Source: Bacteroidales bacterium (GTDB taxonomy: Bacteria; Bacteroidota; Bacteroidia; Bacteroidales; UBA932). From it: a stretch of DNA of 64,000 bases. Numbering within the stretch: the stretch's first letter is position 1; every line of letters begins with the position of its first letter. Of this stretch, positions 26,447-35,674 are shown in pieces. The stretch is from assembly GCA_020026275.1 (NCBI GenBank), contig JAHHQQ010000005.1, positions 1-64,000 of the forward strand. Direction: 5' to 3'. A program made the position numbers and the translations under genes. Below the pieces are notes generated by a model that was given only the letters and a program-made list of their open reading frames with translations, was not told the origin of the DNA and searched no databases.

Positions 26447-28402
26447 ATGAAAAGAACATTGACTTTGATGATGCTGTTCATGACCCTGGTCATGTCAGCG
26501 AAAGAATATGACCTGACTTCTCCATCCGGGGAGGTCTGTGTCGTAGTGGATGTGGAGAAAGCAGTGACCTATTCCGTCAGGAAGGGGAAGGAAATGCTGC
26601 TTGCTCCAAGTGTGGTGGCCATGCAGTTCCAGGACAAGAAACTGCCGCTCTCTCTCCGCAAGGTGGAGCGCAGAGCCGTGGATGAAATGCAGACGGCCGT
26701 CGTTCCGGTCAAATTCCGTCAGGTGCGCGACCACTGCAACGAATTGAGGCTGGCTTTCCGTGGCGGTTGGAGCCTGGTCTTCAGGGCCTACGACAACGGC
26801 GTGACCTACCGCTTCGAGACCGCTTTCCGTGAGGACAAGGTGCAAGTGGCCAGTGAAACGGCGGAATTCAATTTCGCAGAGGATTTCCAGGTCTATTGGA
26901 CCAACGAGAACAGGGAGAACTTCATCACGCACTGTGAGGCCTTTTTCAAGGAAATGCCATTGTCCGAGGTAGACAGGCAGACTTATTCCTACCTGCCATT
27001 GAGTCTGAAGACTTCCGAAGGCACCCGTCTGGTCGTGACCGAATCCGATTTGTCCGATTATCCCAATATGTTCGTCTACGGAGCGGAAGGACATGAACTG
27101 TGTTCTGTATGGCCGAATGTCATCCTGTCCTACGACATGAAGAACGACCGGGATGTCCTGGTGCGTGAAAAGGCAGACTACATTGCCGAAACCGATGGCA
27201 AGAGGACCTATCCTTGGCGAATTCTGACCATTGACGACGACCGCAGCCTCCTGGAGAACACGTTGCCTTGGCAGCTGGCTTCCCGTGAAGTGGGCGAGGA
27301 CACTGACTGGATCCGTCCCGGAAAGATTTCTTGGGAATGGTGGGCGATGCTCAATGTCTATGGTGTGGATTTCAAGGCGGGGGTCAATACCGAAACCTAC
27401 AAGTACTATGTGGATTTTGCCGCCGCCTATGGATTGGAATATATCTTGATGGACGAAGGCTGGTCAGCCAGTACGACCAATGTCATTGAGCCGAAACCGG
27501 GGCTGGACCTCACAGAAATTATCCGTTATGCGGAATCCAAGGGTGTGGGCGTAGTGCTTTGGACCTTGTGGACTCCGGTCAAGGAGGACATGGGGCACAT
27601 CCTGGATGTCTATCGTGACTGGGGGGTCAAGGGCATCAAGATTGATTTCATGCAGATGACCGATCAGAATATGGTCAATTTCTATGAGGATGTCGCTCGT
27701 GAGTGCTTCAAGCGTCATCTGCTGGTCGATTACCACGGATCCTACAAGCCGGCCGGCCTGCAGCGGAAATATCCGAATGCGATGACCTTTGAAGGAGTCT
27801 ATGGAATGGAACATGACAAATGCTCCTATGACATTTCTCCGGAACACGACCTGGTCCTGCCTTTCACCAGAATGGTGGCTGGCCCGATGGACTATACGCC
27901 GGGTGCGACCATCAATGCGACCAAGAGCGATTTCTCCATCCGTTGGGACCATCCGATGAGCCAGGGTACCCGGGCGCATCAGGCGGCGATCTTCACGGCT
28001 TTTGAAAGTCCGCTCACGATGCTGTGCGATTCTCCTTCCAACTACTACAGGAATCCGGAATTCACTTCCTTCATTGCCGCCATTCCGACCGTCTGGGATG
28101 AAACCAGGGCGCTGGAAGCGAAGGCAGGGGACTATTTGCTGGTGGCAAGAAGAAATGGGGACCGCTGGTACGTGGCCGGACTCAATGACTGGACGGAACG
28201 GAGCCTGTCTTTCAAGGCTGATTTCTTGGGAGAAGGCGAGTACGAGGTGACGATTTTCCGCGATGGGGTCAATGCGGACCGCTGGGCGGAAGATTACAGC
28301 TTGGAGCATGGCAAGGCCGATGCTGCCACCGAATTTGAGGTGGACATGGCTCCGGGCGGCGGCTGGTCCGCTGTCTTCACTCCGGTAGCTGCCGCAAAAT
28401 GA
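26447..28402 (+). CDS. Glycoside hydrolase family 97, retaining type
   Basis: 651 residues from ATG 26447 (MKRTLTLMMLFMTLVMSA signal; an ATG 21 bases upstream only adds basic residues). GH97 build: beta-sandwich, barrel from ~residue 285 (GKISWEWWAMLNVYG, YILMDEGWSAS) and a C-terminal beta domain. The barrel strand reads GIKIDFMQMTD, with the Asp nucleophile of retaining GH97 enzymes such as the characterised alpha-galactosidase of Bacteroides. TFEGVYGMEHDK would supply the acid/base. It differs from the 9879 GH97, which has Gly at the nucleophile position. The last gene of the locus, 45 bases after the second GHL10 gene. Confidence 0.9.
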   Translation: MKRTLTLMMLFMTLVMSAKEYDLTSPSGEVCVVVDVEKAVTYSVRKGKEMLLAPSVVAMQFQDKKLPLSLRKVERRAVDEMQTAVVPVKFRQVRDHCNELRLAFRGGWSLVFRAYDNGVTYRFETAFREDKVQVASETAEFNFAEDFQVYWTNENRENFITHCEAFFKEMPLSEVDRQTYSYLPLSLKTSEGTRLVVTESDLSDYPNMFVYGAEGHELCSVWPNVILSYDMKNDRDVLVREKADYIAETDGKRTYPWRILTIDDDRSLLENTLPWQLASREVGEDTDWIRPGKISWEWWAMLNVYGVDFKAGVNTETYKYYVDFAAAYGLEYILMDEGWSASTTNVIEPKPGLDLTEIIRYAESKGVGVVLWTLWTPVKEDMGHILDVYRDWGVKGIKIDFMQMTDQNMVNFYEDVARECFKRHLLVDYHGSYKPAGLQRKYPNAMTFEGVYGMEHDKCSYDISPEHDLVLPFTRMVAGPMDYTPGATINATKSDFSIRWDHPMSQGTRAHQAAIFTAFESPLTMLCDSPSNYYRNPEFTSFIAAIPTVWDETRALEAKAGDYLLVARRNGDRWYVAGLNDWTERSLSFKADFLGEGEYEVTIFRDGVNADRWAEDYSLEHGKADAATEFEVDMAPGGGWSAVFTPVAAAK

Positions 28403-28419
28403 CGATGAGGCCTCTCCTC

Positions 28420-28605
28420 ATTCCGTTCGGGGGGGCAGAATCATTTCCCGGAGGGGAAACGGAAATTTCCGTCTGGATAGGATAGAAGGGGTCTGGTTTT
28501 TCAGATCCCTTGTTGTTTTAGGTGCATCCACATTTTGTCAGCGGACATGAACATTTCCCGTATGGGGAAAGGGCTTCGCAGTGGACATAGGCATTTCCCG
28601 AAGGG
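28420..28605. repeat. Cluster of palindromic repeat copies
   Basis: Between the GH97 stop and the convergent porin gene lie a half copy (ATTCCGTTCGGGGG, ~28420), TCATTTCCCGGAGGGGAAA (28441-28459) and GGACATGAACATTTCCCG (28543-28560) followed by TATGGGGAAA. A further copy, GGACATAGGCATTTCCCG, lies at 28583-28600. Three or four copies in 190 bases make this the densest cluster in the window. Confidence 0.7.
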
Positions 28606-28620
28606 AGGAGGTCTTTCGGA

Positions 28621-29805
28621 CTAGAACCGGAACTGGAGCCGGGCCTGGAACAGATGGATATCCCGCTCTGAAAGCGGTGAGTGCTCGTCCAAATGGACAT
28701 AGGAGTAGGACAGACGGGTGGAAATATAGTTGTCCAGAAAGTAGTCAAGTCCGAGAGTGAGGTCTTTCTGGAAGCCTCCAGAAAGCTGGATGCCGTGGTC
28801 GTTGAGGTCGCTGGCACCTACTCTCGCGACGAGCAGCAGGGAGTGGGGATCGGTCGGCATGGTCGGCACCGCATCGAGTGGATCGTAGCCGTAGTGTTCG
28901 CCTTTTAGGAGGTAGCCGACGACGAGATAGCCTCCGTGGGCGATGTAGCGTTGGATTCCATCTGGGGTGCGGGTGCCTATGGAGGTCATCAGATATTCTG
29001 CTTGAGCCATCCATTTGTGCCGGAATCCGTAGAATTCGGCGCTGAGCGAGTACTGGTCCTTTGCGTTGAGTGTGATGGACTGGAAGGCCGGTACCTTGAG
29101 GTAGGTGACCCCTCTGTTGGAAAGGGTGATGCGCTGATGTCCGGTCCGGCGGTCTTTGTCTGGTACCCGGCAGTAACTGGAAATTCCTATGTGCAGCAGT
29201 CGCTCTGGCTCGTTGATGGGGCGCCAGATGCCACGGAGGGTAGCGTTGTAGCCAGGCTGCTCATTTTCATGGACGGTCAGTTTGTCTCCGAGAAATGCCC
29301 CTGCGGCGAGGTAGAAGTGGGGGACGGAGTAGTTATAGCTGATGCCGTTCCGTCTGCCCGGGTAGATTGCTCCGGCAATGGCGGATTCGGTATTGAAGAG
29401 GTAGTCACAGGTGCTGAAGTTCTGGTCCAGACCGAAGTAGCCGAGCATGTAGCCGGCTCTGAAATAGTGGTCCCGATATCGGTATTGGAGGAAGGCGTCT
29501 TTGATGGACAACTTGTTGTGGGCGAAGCCGATGTCGAGTTTGGCGTACCAGGCGCCGAAGGTGACTTTGCCGGCCAGCCGCAAGTCGACCAGATTGAGAC
29601 GGTCCGAAAGAGTATCTCTTTCAGAGAGAAAGCTGATTCCGTCCAGGAAGAGCCGTCCGCTCAATTTGGCACGAAATGGCTGTCCTGTTTCTGTCCGGAG
29701 GTTCGGCTGGGGTTGTCGTGCATGGAGAGTGGGGACGAAAAGATGGATGAGGATGCTGACAGACAGGCACAAGAGTGGTTGGATTGAAAGCTGGCTTCGA
29801 TACAT
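28621..29805 (-). CDS. OprO/P-type outer membrane porin
   Basis: 394 residues. A long signal peptide ends around LHARQ. The mature protein is a chain of amphipathic strands (AKLSGRLFLDGISFL, VDLRLAGKVTFGAWYAKLDIGFA, FRAGYMLGYFGLDQNFSTCDY) ending in RLQFRF, an aromatic terminus for outer membrane insertion. It matches phosphate-selective porin O/P proteins of Bacteroidota. A paralogue of the same layout is encoded at 43941-45083. It shares strand with the lipoprotein gene upstream (gap 53 bases), so they may be co-transcribed. Confidence 0.85.
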   Translation of the reverse strand: MYRSQLSIQPLLCLSVSILIHLFVPTLHARQPQPNLRTETGQPFRAKLSGRLFLDGISFLSERDTLSDRLNLVDLRLAGKVTFGAWYAKLDIGFAHNKLSIKDAFLQYRYRDHYFRAGYMLGYFGLDQNFSTCDYLFNTESAIAGAIYPGRRNGISYNYSVPHFYLAAGAFLGDKLTVHENEQPGYNATLRGIWRPINEPERLLHIGISSYCRVPDKDRRTGHQRITLSNRGVTYLKVPAFQSITLNAKDQYSLSAEFYGFRHKWMAQAEYLMTSIGTRTPDGIQRYIAHGGYLVVGYLLKGEHYGYDPLDAVPTMPTDPHSLLLVARVGASDLNDHGIQLSGGFQKDLTLGLDYFLDNYISTRLSYSYVHLDEHSPLSERDIHLFQARLQFRF

Positions 29806-29858
29806 GCTGTGTTCCCTGTTTTAAGGATAAATAGTAGTTGGATTGAAGAGGAAGAGGA

Positions 29859-30527
29859 TTACTCTGACTGTCTGGTGTGCAGATAACGGATGGTCTGGTT
29901 CAGTTTGTGGATACCTTGGTCGTAGGTTTCTTTGGTGGTTTGGTAGACGACCTCTTTGAGGTTGGCACTCAGGATGAACACGTGGGAAGTGACCGTGGTG
30001 TCGCCTTCAGCACTGATGGCCTGGTAACTATGGGTGGCACGGTATCCGTTGAATTGTTTGGGTTGATGCAGAGTGGTCATCGCTTGTTGGCAGTTGGTGT
30101 CGAGGGTATGTTGCTTGTCTTGTAGCTTGGCATTGATTTCTGCCAGTTGCAGGCTATGTCGTTCGGCTTCTTCCTGTTTCTGGGCAATGCGGTGCTGCAT
30201 ATTGGGATTATCAGCATAGTTGTCTATCAGCCATTGGCAACTGTGGAGGAGGTCGGTGACGGTCTGTTGTTGATCTTCCAGGTTGGAAATCTGAAGGCGG
30301 AGCTGACGGATGGTATCCAATTGATGGACAAATGCTTGAGTCTCCATTGGAGAGAAAGTGCTGTCCAGTTGGGTGGCGAGGGCTTTATAGTTGGTGGAGA
30401 ATCCCAAAAGGTCAGCCATTTCTTTCTTGATGAGTTTTTCTGCTTTTTTTTCTGGAGAGCAGGAGGCAAATAGCAGGATGGACAGGACGATGAGGGAACA
30501 AGTTTGTATGATTTTTTTTGAACTCAT
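29859..30527 (-). CDS. Coiled-coil lipoprotein, function unknown
   Basis: 222 residues from ATG 30527 (MSSKKIIQTCSL; an ATG 33 bases earlier only lengthens the signal). Lipid Cys in LLFASC-SPEKKAEK. A long charged helical region (residues ~75-150, heptad-like, rich in Gln/Glu/Leu: QLDTIRQLRLQISNLEDQQQ, RIAQKQEEAERHSLQLAEIN) is followed by a beta-rich C-terminus (GYRATHSYQAISAEGDTTVTSH). No known family is recognised. It is encoded directly upstream of the porin gene. Confidence 0.7.
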   Translation of the reverse strand: MSSKKIIQTCSLIVLSILLFASCSPEKKAEKLIKKEMADLLGFSTNYKALATQLDSTFSPMETQAFVHQLDTIRQLRLQISNLEDQQQTVTDLLHSCQWLIDNYADNPNMQHRIAQKQEEAERHSLQLAEINAKLQDKQHTLDTNCQQAMTTLHQPKQFNGYRATHSYQAISAEGDTTVTSHVFILSANLKEVVYQTTKETYDQGIHKLNQTIRYLHTRQSE

Positions 30528-30638
30528 GGTAGTAAATATTGTCATGATAAATTGTAACATATTCCTGTAAGAAGGAGTATCAAATATACAAATAAATTGG
30601 TCTCGCTATTTGGACGAGGACGAAGAATTGTAAAATAA

Positions 30639-30670
30639 TTTGTTTTACTTATGAAGTATAAGTAATTTCG
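30639..30670 (+). promoter_or_regulatory. Promoter for the first epimerase gene
   Basis: TTTG (30639-30642), a 20-base spacer, and TAATTTCG (30663-30670), one mismatch from TAnnTTTG, 27 bases before the start codon. Confidence 0.65.
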
Positions 30671-30697
30671 CAATTCGAAAACCTAAAATTGGATACG

Positions 30698-32617
30698 ATG
30701 ATAAAAAATTGGTTCCAGAAATTATCAAACTGGTACTTTTCCAAAAATGCACTGCCTTATTGGTATATCTTGCTATTGGATTGTCTGTGCATTGTCTGCA
30801 TGGCATTTCTGGTTTATTTGTTCGACAATGGAAGAGAGTCGCTGATTGTGAATTTCTGGTCTCTTTGTCTGGTGATTGTAGTGTATCTGATTCCGACGGT
30901 GATTGCTTTCCGCATCCTGCACACGTACTCTGGAATTATCCGCTATTCATCTTTCATTGATCTCCAGCGGTTGTCTTTTTCCATGTCCGTGTCTTTTCTG
31001 GTCATCACCATTTTTTATTTTCTGGTTCCATGGCCGTTGCAGCACGAATTGTTCAAATGGAACCGTCTGCTGATCATCTGTCTGCTGAGTACCGGCATGA
31101 TGTGGATGATTCGGATTTCCGTGAAGTATCTCTATGATATGGGCAATCACGATGTGAAGACGACACGTGTGTTCATCTATGGAGTGGCGCATGCTGGCAG
31201 CAGCGTGGCGAAGAGCCTGAATAACTTTCCTCATTCCCGTTTCGTGATCAAGGGTTTCATCTCCAAGAATGAGAAGATGCAGAATTATTGGATGATGGGA
31301 GCGAAGGTTTATTATGGGAATGAAAGGATTGTAGAAACCATGGTGAAGGAGGACGTGAGCGGTCTGGTCGTTTCTCCGTTGTACAACGAGAAGTTCCGTC
31401 GTGATACGGAACTCATCGACAAGTTGCTTGCCGCCAATATCCGGATCTATATGGTGGCGACCGTGGAGGAATGGGACGGAAAATCAGAACTGCCTTATGA
31501 ATCGCTCCATGAGGTGAATGTGGAAGATTTGCTCCCGCGTGCCCAGATCCAGGTGGATATGGACCGTATTCAGGGGCAGTTGGCAGGCAAACGAATTCTG
31601 ATTACCGGTGCGGCAGGTTCTATCGGCAGTGAGATTGTATGTCAGGTGGCTGAATTCAATCCGGCAGAGATGGTGCTTGTGGACCAGGCGGAGACCCCGA
31701 TGCACGATATCCGCATGATGATGGCGAACAAGTTCCCGAACCTGAAGGCGCTGACGGTGGTCTCCAGTATCACCAACCAGACCCATATGGAACGTCTGTT
31801 CTCTGAGCACAGACCTGAATATGTATTCCATGCGGCAGCCTACAAGCACGTCCCTATGATGGAGGACAATCCTGCCCAGGCTGTCCAGAACAATATCTGC
31901 GGCACCCGTGTCATTGCGGACCTGGCGGTGAAATACGGCACGAAGAAGTTCGTGATGATTTCCACCGACAAGGCCGTGAACCCGACCAATGTGATGGGCT
32001 GCTCCAAACGTATCTGTGAGATCTATGTCCAGAGTCTGGACAAGGCCATCAAGGAAGGAAAAGTCCAGGGTGTCACTCAGTTTGTCACGACCCGTTTCGG
32101 CAATGTGCTGGGATCCAACGGCTCAGTGATTCCAATCTTCCGTGAGCAGATCAAGAATGGCGGTCCTGTGAAAGTGACCCATCCGGATATCATCCGTTTC
32201 TTCATGCTGATTCCAGAGGCTTGCCGTCTGGTGATCGAGGCTGGAACCATGGGCCATGGCGGAGAGATTTTCGTGTTCGATATGGGCTCACCGGTCAAGA
32301 TCAACGATCTGGCACAGCGGATGATCAAGTTGAGCGGTGCCACCAACGTGAAGATTGAGTATACCGGTCTGCGTGATGGCGAGAAGCTGTACGAGGAAGT
32401 GCTCAATGATGCGGAACAGACCAAACCGACCGACAATCCGAAGATCATGGTCGCTTCTGCACGGGAGTATGACTACGATGTGGCGCTGGCACAGGAAAAG
32501 AGACTTTACGAGGCCAGTTTCTCTTACGATGACATGGCCATCGTGAAGATCATGAAGGAAATTGTGCCGGAGTACAAGAGCCGTCATTCCAAATATGAAA
32601 AGTTGGACACTGAATAG
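30698..32617 (+). CDS. Membrane nucleoside-diphosphate-sugar epimerase/dehydratase (WbpM/CapD-like) 1
   Basis: 639 residues. Four predicted N-terminal membrane helices (to ~residue 130) and a CoA-binding-like linker domain (VFIYGVAHAGSSVAKSL) precede the catalytic SDR domain (~285-600) with TGAAGSIGSEI and the family stretch STDKAVNPTNVMGCSKR. Homologues (WbpM, CapD, FlaA1-like) are UDP-GlcNAc 4,6-dehydratases or epimerases that make deoxy/amino sugars for capsule and O-antigen. Start at ATG 30698; a TTG 9 bases upstream is less likely. A paralogue follows after a terminator. The two share the whole domain order. Confidence 0.9.
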   Translation: MIKNWFQKLSNWYFSKNALPYWYILLLDCLCIVCMAFLVYLFDNGRESLIVNFWSLCLVIVVYLIPTVIAFRILHTYSGIIRYSSFIDLQRLSFSMSVSFLVITIFYFLVPWPLQHELFKWNRLLIICLLSTGMMWMIRISVKYLYDMGNHDVKTTRVFIYGVAHAGSSVAKSLNNFPHSRFVIKGFISKNEKMQNYWMMGAKVYYGNERIVETMVKEDVSGLVVSPLYNEKFRRDTELIDKLLAANIRIYMVATVEEWDGKSELPYESLHEVNVEDLLPRAQIQVDMDRIQGQLAGKRILITGAAGSIGSEIVCQVAEFNPAEMVLVDQAETPMHDIRMMMANKFPNLKALTVVSSITNQTHMERLFSEHRPEYVFHAAAYKHVPMMEDNPAQAVQNNICGTRVIADLAVKYGTKKFVMISTDKAVNPTNVMGCSKRICEIYVQSLDKAIKEGKVQGVTQFVTTRFGNVLGSNGSVIPIFREQIKNGGPVKVTHPDIIRFFMLIPEACRLVIEAGTMGHGGEIFVFDMGSPVKINDLAQRMIKLSGATNVKIEYTGLRDGEKLYEEVLNDAEQTKPTDNPKIMVASAREYDYDVALAQEKRLYEASFSYDDMAIVKIMKEIVPEYKSRHSKYEKLDTE

Positions 32618-32657
32618 CGAGAGAATTCAACATTGTGTATTTGAAACAGATATTATG

Positions 32658-32693
32658 GAATCGGACCCTTTTTGGGAGGATCCGGTTCTTTTT
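32658..32693 (+). terminator. Rho-independent terminator
   Basis: Stem GAATCGGA / TCCGGTTC (one G-T pair), with CCC-TTTTT-GGG inside the loop, followed by TTTTTG. It separates the two epimerase genes. Confidence 0.75.
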
Positions 32694-32822
32694 GTAATTA
32701 GGTCTTTTATTGTCTTTTTGTGTCTTGATTTGTTCGTTTAGTTGGCTTTTCATATATTTACAATCGTGTTTGTTGTAATGAACTAAAATTTAACCGGTTG
32801 ACAATCAAATAATAAGAGATTT

Positions 32823-34736
32823 ATGATACGCCAAGTTATATCGAAATTGCATCTCGAAAGATACTTCAGCTACAAGCTGATACTGGTCATTGATCTGGTA
32901 CTGTCTTGTCTGGCATCTGTGGCTGCAGTGGGACTTCTTGAGTTCCTCAAGGTGGATACGGGACTTGCCGTGACCGGTTTCTGTTTCGTATTGTTCGTTT
33001 CTCTGTTGGCATCAATGGTCATGTTCTATTTCTTCAAAACCTATCATTCGATTATCCGCCATTCGACCTTGAGGGATTTGGCACGTTTGTCCGTGGCCAT
33101 TGTCGGCAAGGAATTGCTTATGGTTTGTTTCTTGCTTGTTCCGACCTTTCAGATTCATCATTTCTTCTATATTGTTCTTTTGGATTTCGGCTTCACGATT
33201 GTTTTTCTGTTTGCAATTCGTTTTTTGATGATAACTGTCTATGATGTAATCCGAAATTATGTGAGAGTTGATTGTCAAACTATAAATGTGCTGGTCTATG
33301 GGGTCGGTGACAAGTCGGTTTCTTTGGTGAAGAGGCTGATGAATTCTCCTCATTATCGTGTGGAGGGATTTGTCAATCAAGGCAAGAATTTAGTTGCACA
33401 GTTTATCAATGGCAAACGGATTTATTATTTCACAGACAGGAAGAGTGTGGAGTATTTCATGAATGTGCTTCATGTGGAAGCGATTTTGTTTTCTTCTGAG
33501 AATGATGCGCGAGTACAACAGGATTCTCTGATCCAGGCATGTACTGATACGGGAATGAAAATGCTGATTGCTCCTAAAATCAATGAAGTGGTGGGGGGAA
33601 AGGTAATAAACAATTCAATTCGTGAGATTAAAATCGAGGATTTGCTGGGACGCCCTGAAATTGAAATTTCCATGACGGAAATTGTGGCAAATTTTAGTGG
33701 CAAGGTGGTTATGGTGACCGGAGCTGCCGGTTCTATCGGTTCTGAACTTTGTCGTCAGTTGGCCAAAATTGGGGTGAAGCAATTGGTCTTGTATGACAAT
33801 GCAGAAACGCCAATGCACAATCTTCGTCTGGAACTGGAAGAGAATTATCCGGAATTGCATTTTCTGCCGGTTATTGGGGATGTCCGTCTTTTGAACAGAT
33901 TGGATTTTGCCTTCAGAACCTGTCGTCCTCAAATTGTATTCCATGCGGCCGCTTACAAGCACGTCCCCCTGATGGAAGAAAATCCATGTGAATCTGTGTT
34001 GGTAAACGTGGCCGGCTCCCGTAACGTGGCGGACAAGTGCATCGAATACGACGTTGAGAAGATGGTGATGATTTCCACTGACAAGGCCGTGAACCCTACA
34101 AACATCATGGGATGTACCAAGCGTCTGGCAGAAATCTATGTACAGTCGCTAGGATTGGCCATAGAAGAAGGAAAGGTCCATGGGCGGACCAAGTTCGTGA
34201 CAACTCGTTTCGGCAATGTGCTGGGATCCAATGGATCTGTCATCCCTCGTTTCCGCGAGCAGATCTTGAAAGGTGGTCCTGTGACCGTGACGCATCCTGA
34301 TATTGTCCGTTTCTTCATGACTATCCCAGAAGCCTGTCGTTTGGTGATGGAAGCAGCTGCATTGTCTAAAGGCAATCAGATTTTTGTTTTTGATATGGGC
34401 AAATCTGTGAAGATCGATACTTTGGCGCGTCGGATGATTACTTTGGCTGGTTATGTTCCTGATGTGGATATCAAGATTGAATATACGGGTCTTCGTCCAG
34501 GTGAGAAACTCTATGAGGAAGTACTTGCTTCTGCGGAGAATACGATGCCGACTTCCCATGAGCGGATTCGTATTGCCGAAGTGAGGGAATACGATTATGA
34601 AGAGGCTCGTGTCGTTGTGGATGAATTGGAAAAATTGTCCCGTCTCGTGGATATTCCAAATATGGTCCGTCTGATGAAGAAGACAGTTCCTGAATATAAG
34701 AGTAAAAATTCCCGTTTTGAGGAATTTGACCACTGA
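32823..34736 (+). CDS. Membrane nucleoside-diphosphate-sugar epimerase/dehydratase (WbpM/CapD-like) 2
   Basis: 637 residues with the same plan as gene 1: membrane helices to ~residue 140, a middle nucleotide-fold domain (VLVYGVGDKSVSLVKRL) and the SDR domain with TGAAGSIGSELCRQLAK and STDKAVNPTNIMGCTKRLAE. Sequence similarity is high over the catalytic half and lower over the membrane half, indicating an old duplication and not a recent copy. Codon use is more AT-rich than in gene 1. It probably works on the same or a related nucleotide sugar for surface polysaccharide. Confidence 0.9.
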   Translation: MIRQVISKLHLERYFSYKLILVIDLVLSCLASVAAVGLLEFLKVDTGLAVTGFCFVLFVSLLASMVMFYFFKTYHSIIRHSTLRDLARLSVAIVGKELLMVCFLLVPTFQIHHFFYIVLLDFGFTIVFLFAIRFLMITVYDVIRNYVRVDCQTINVLVYGVGDKSVSLVKRLMNSPHYRVEGFVNQGKNLVAQFINGKRIYYFTDRKSVEYFMNVLHVEAILFSSENDARVQQDSLIQACTDTGMKMLIAPKINEVVGGKVINNSIREIKIEDLLGRPEIEISMTEIVANFSGKVVMVTGAAGSIGSELCRQLAKIGVKQLVLYDNAETPMHNLRLELEENYPELHFLPVIGDVRLLNRLDFAFRTCRPQIVFHAAAYKHVPLMEENPCESVLVNVAGSRNVADKCIEYDVEKMVMISTDKAVNPTNIMGCTKRLAEIYVQSLGLAIEEGKVHGRTKFVTTRFGNVLGSNGSVIPRFREQILKGGPVTVTHPDIVRFFMTIPEACRLVMEAAALSKGNQIFVFDMGKSVKIDTLARRMITLAGYVPDVDIKIEYTGLRPGEKLYEEVLASAENTMPTSHERIRIAEVREYDYEEARVVVDELEKLSRLVDIPNMVRLMKKTVPEYKSKNSRFEEFDH

Positions 34737-34761
34737 TTCTGTTTGGGATGGCGGATTTATG

Positions 34762-34799
34762 ATAGACTTTCAGCCCTAAAGGCCAGAAGTCTATATTTG
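34762..34799 (+). promoter_or_regulatory. Promoter with upstream dyad before the cpsB-lic genes
   Basis: TATATTTG (34792-34799) is a perfect -7 element. The dyad ATAGACTT (34762-34769) / AAGTCTAT (34787-34794) overlaps its left edge and could be an operator, or a terminator stem for the epimerase gene. The resulting ~130-base leader contains a CTTTCC / GGAAAG hairpin just before the first gene. Confidence 0.5.
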
Positions 34800-34932
34800 T
34801 GTTATAGGGGGCGGTAGGCCTGTTCCGATTTGAAATGATGTGTTGATTTTGTTGTTCAGATTTAATTTTAGTGTTAAATTTGTCTTTCCAGCTTCCCGAT
34901 ATCGCAGGAAAGCCCTTTAATTGGAATAGGAT

Positions 34933-35664
34933 ATGTTTGCAGATTTGTTTTCGAAAAAAATGTCGTTGAAGGAAAGCGGCTTTTTTGAAGGACGTACAGA
35001 ATGGCATTGCCATCTGCTGCCCGGTGTGGATGACGGAGTTCAGGTGCTTGAGGACGACGTGAAGATTCTGTCGTATTACGAAGAATTGGGATTCGCGGAG
35101 ATTTGGATTACTTCCCATATTATGGAAGACGTGCCGAATGTGCCGGCAGATTTGCTCAAACGCTTCGCGGAGCTGGAGTCTCAATATAAAGGAGGTATGT
35201 TGCCTGGTTTGAAGGGGAACATCAAGTTGCATATGTCTGCTGAAAATATGCTGGACAATCTTTTTGAAGAACGTCTGGAAGCGGGAGACTTGCTGCCTTT
35301 GGGAGAAGAAGGGAACCAGTTGCTGGTAGAGACTTCTTTTTTCAATCCTCCGTTCAATTTTTATGATTTGTTGGAAAAAATCAAATCCAAAGGCTATTTT
35401 CCTATGCTGGCTCATCCGGAGCGGTACCGCTACATGGAAGAGTCCGACTATGACAAACTGAAGAAGATGGGAGTCCGCTTCCAGCTGAACCTGCCTTCCC
35501 TTTCTGGGATGTATGGTCAGACTGCTCAGAAAAAGGCGGAAATGCTCTTGAAGAAGGGATATTACGATATTTGCGGGTGTGATACACATCGTTTACATCA
35601 GATTCAGAGTTGTGCGTCCGACAAGATCAGTCCCAAATTGATCAAGATGGCGGAAAAATTATAA
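34933..35664 (+). CDS. CpsB/CapC-type tyrosine-protein phosphatase (PHP domain)
   Basis: 243 residues with the PHP metal motif His25-x-His27 in EWHCHLLPGVDDG, then a second cluster (ITSHIM) and HPERYRYM and CGCDTHR further on, the standard ligands of CpsB/YwqE-type phosphatases. These enzymes remove phosphate from tyrosine kinases that control capsule chain length and export. No Wzc-like kinase is in the window, so its partner is elsewhere. It is the first gene of the lic-containing run (10-base gap to the LicA fusion). Confidence 0.88.
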   Translation: MFADLFSKKMSLKESGFFEGRTEWHCHLLPGVDDGVQVLEDDVKILSYYEELGFAEIWITSHIMEDVPNVPADLLKRFAELESQYKGGMLPGLKGNIKLHMSAENMLDNLFEERLEAGDLLPLGEEGNQLLVETSFFNPPFNFYDLLEKIKSKGYFPMLAHPERYRYMEESDYDKLKKMGVRFQLNLPSLSGMYGQTAQKKAEMLLKKGYYDICGCDTHRLHQIQSCASDKISPKLIKMAEKL

Positions 35665-35674
35665 GGAAATCTGA

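Noticed and set aside
28936..29787. A 283-codon plus-strand frame
   Set aside because: Antisense to the porin gene; composition is unlike a protein (Val/Glu/Gly-rich).
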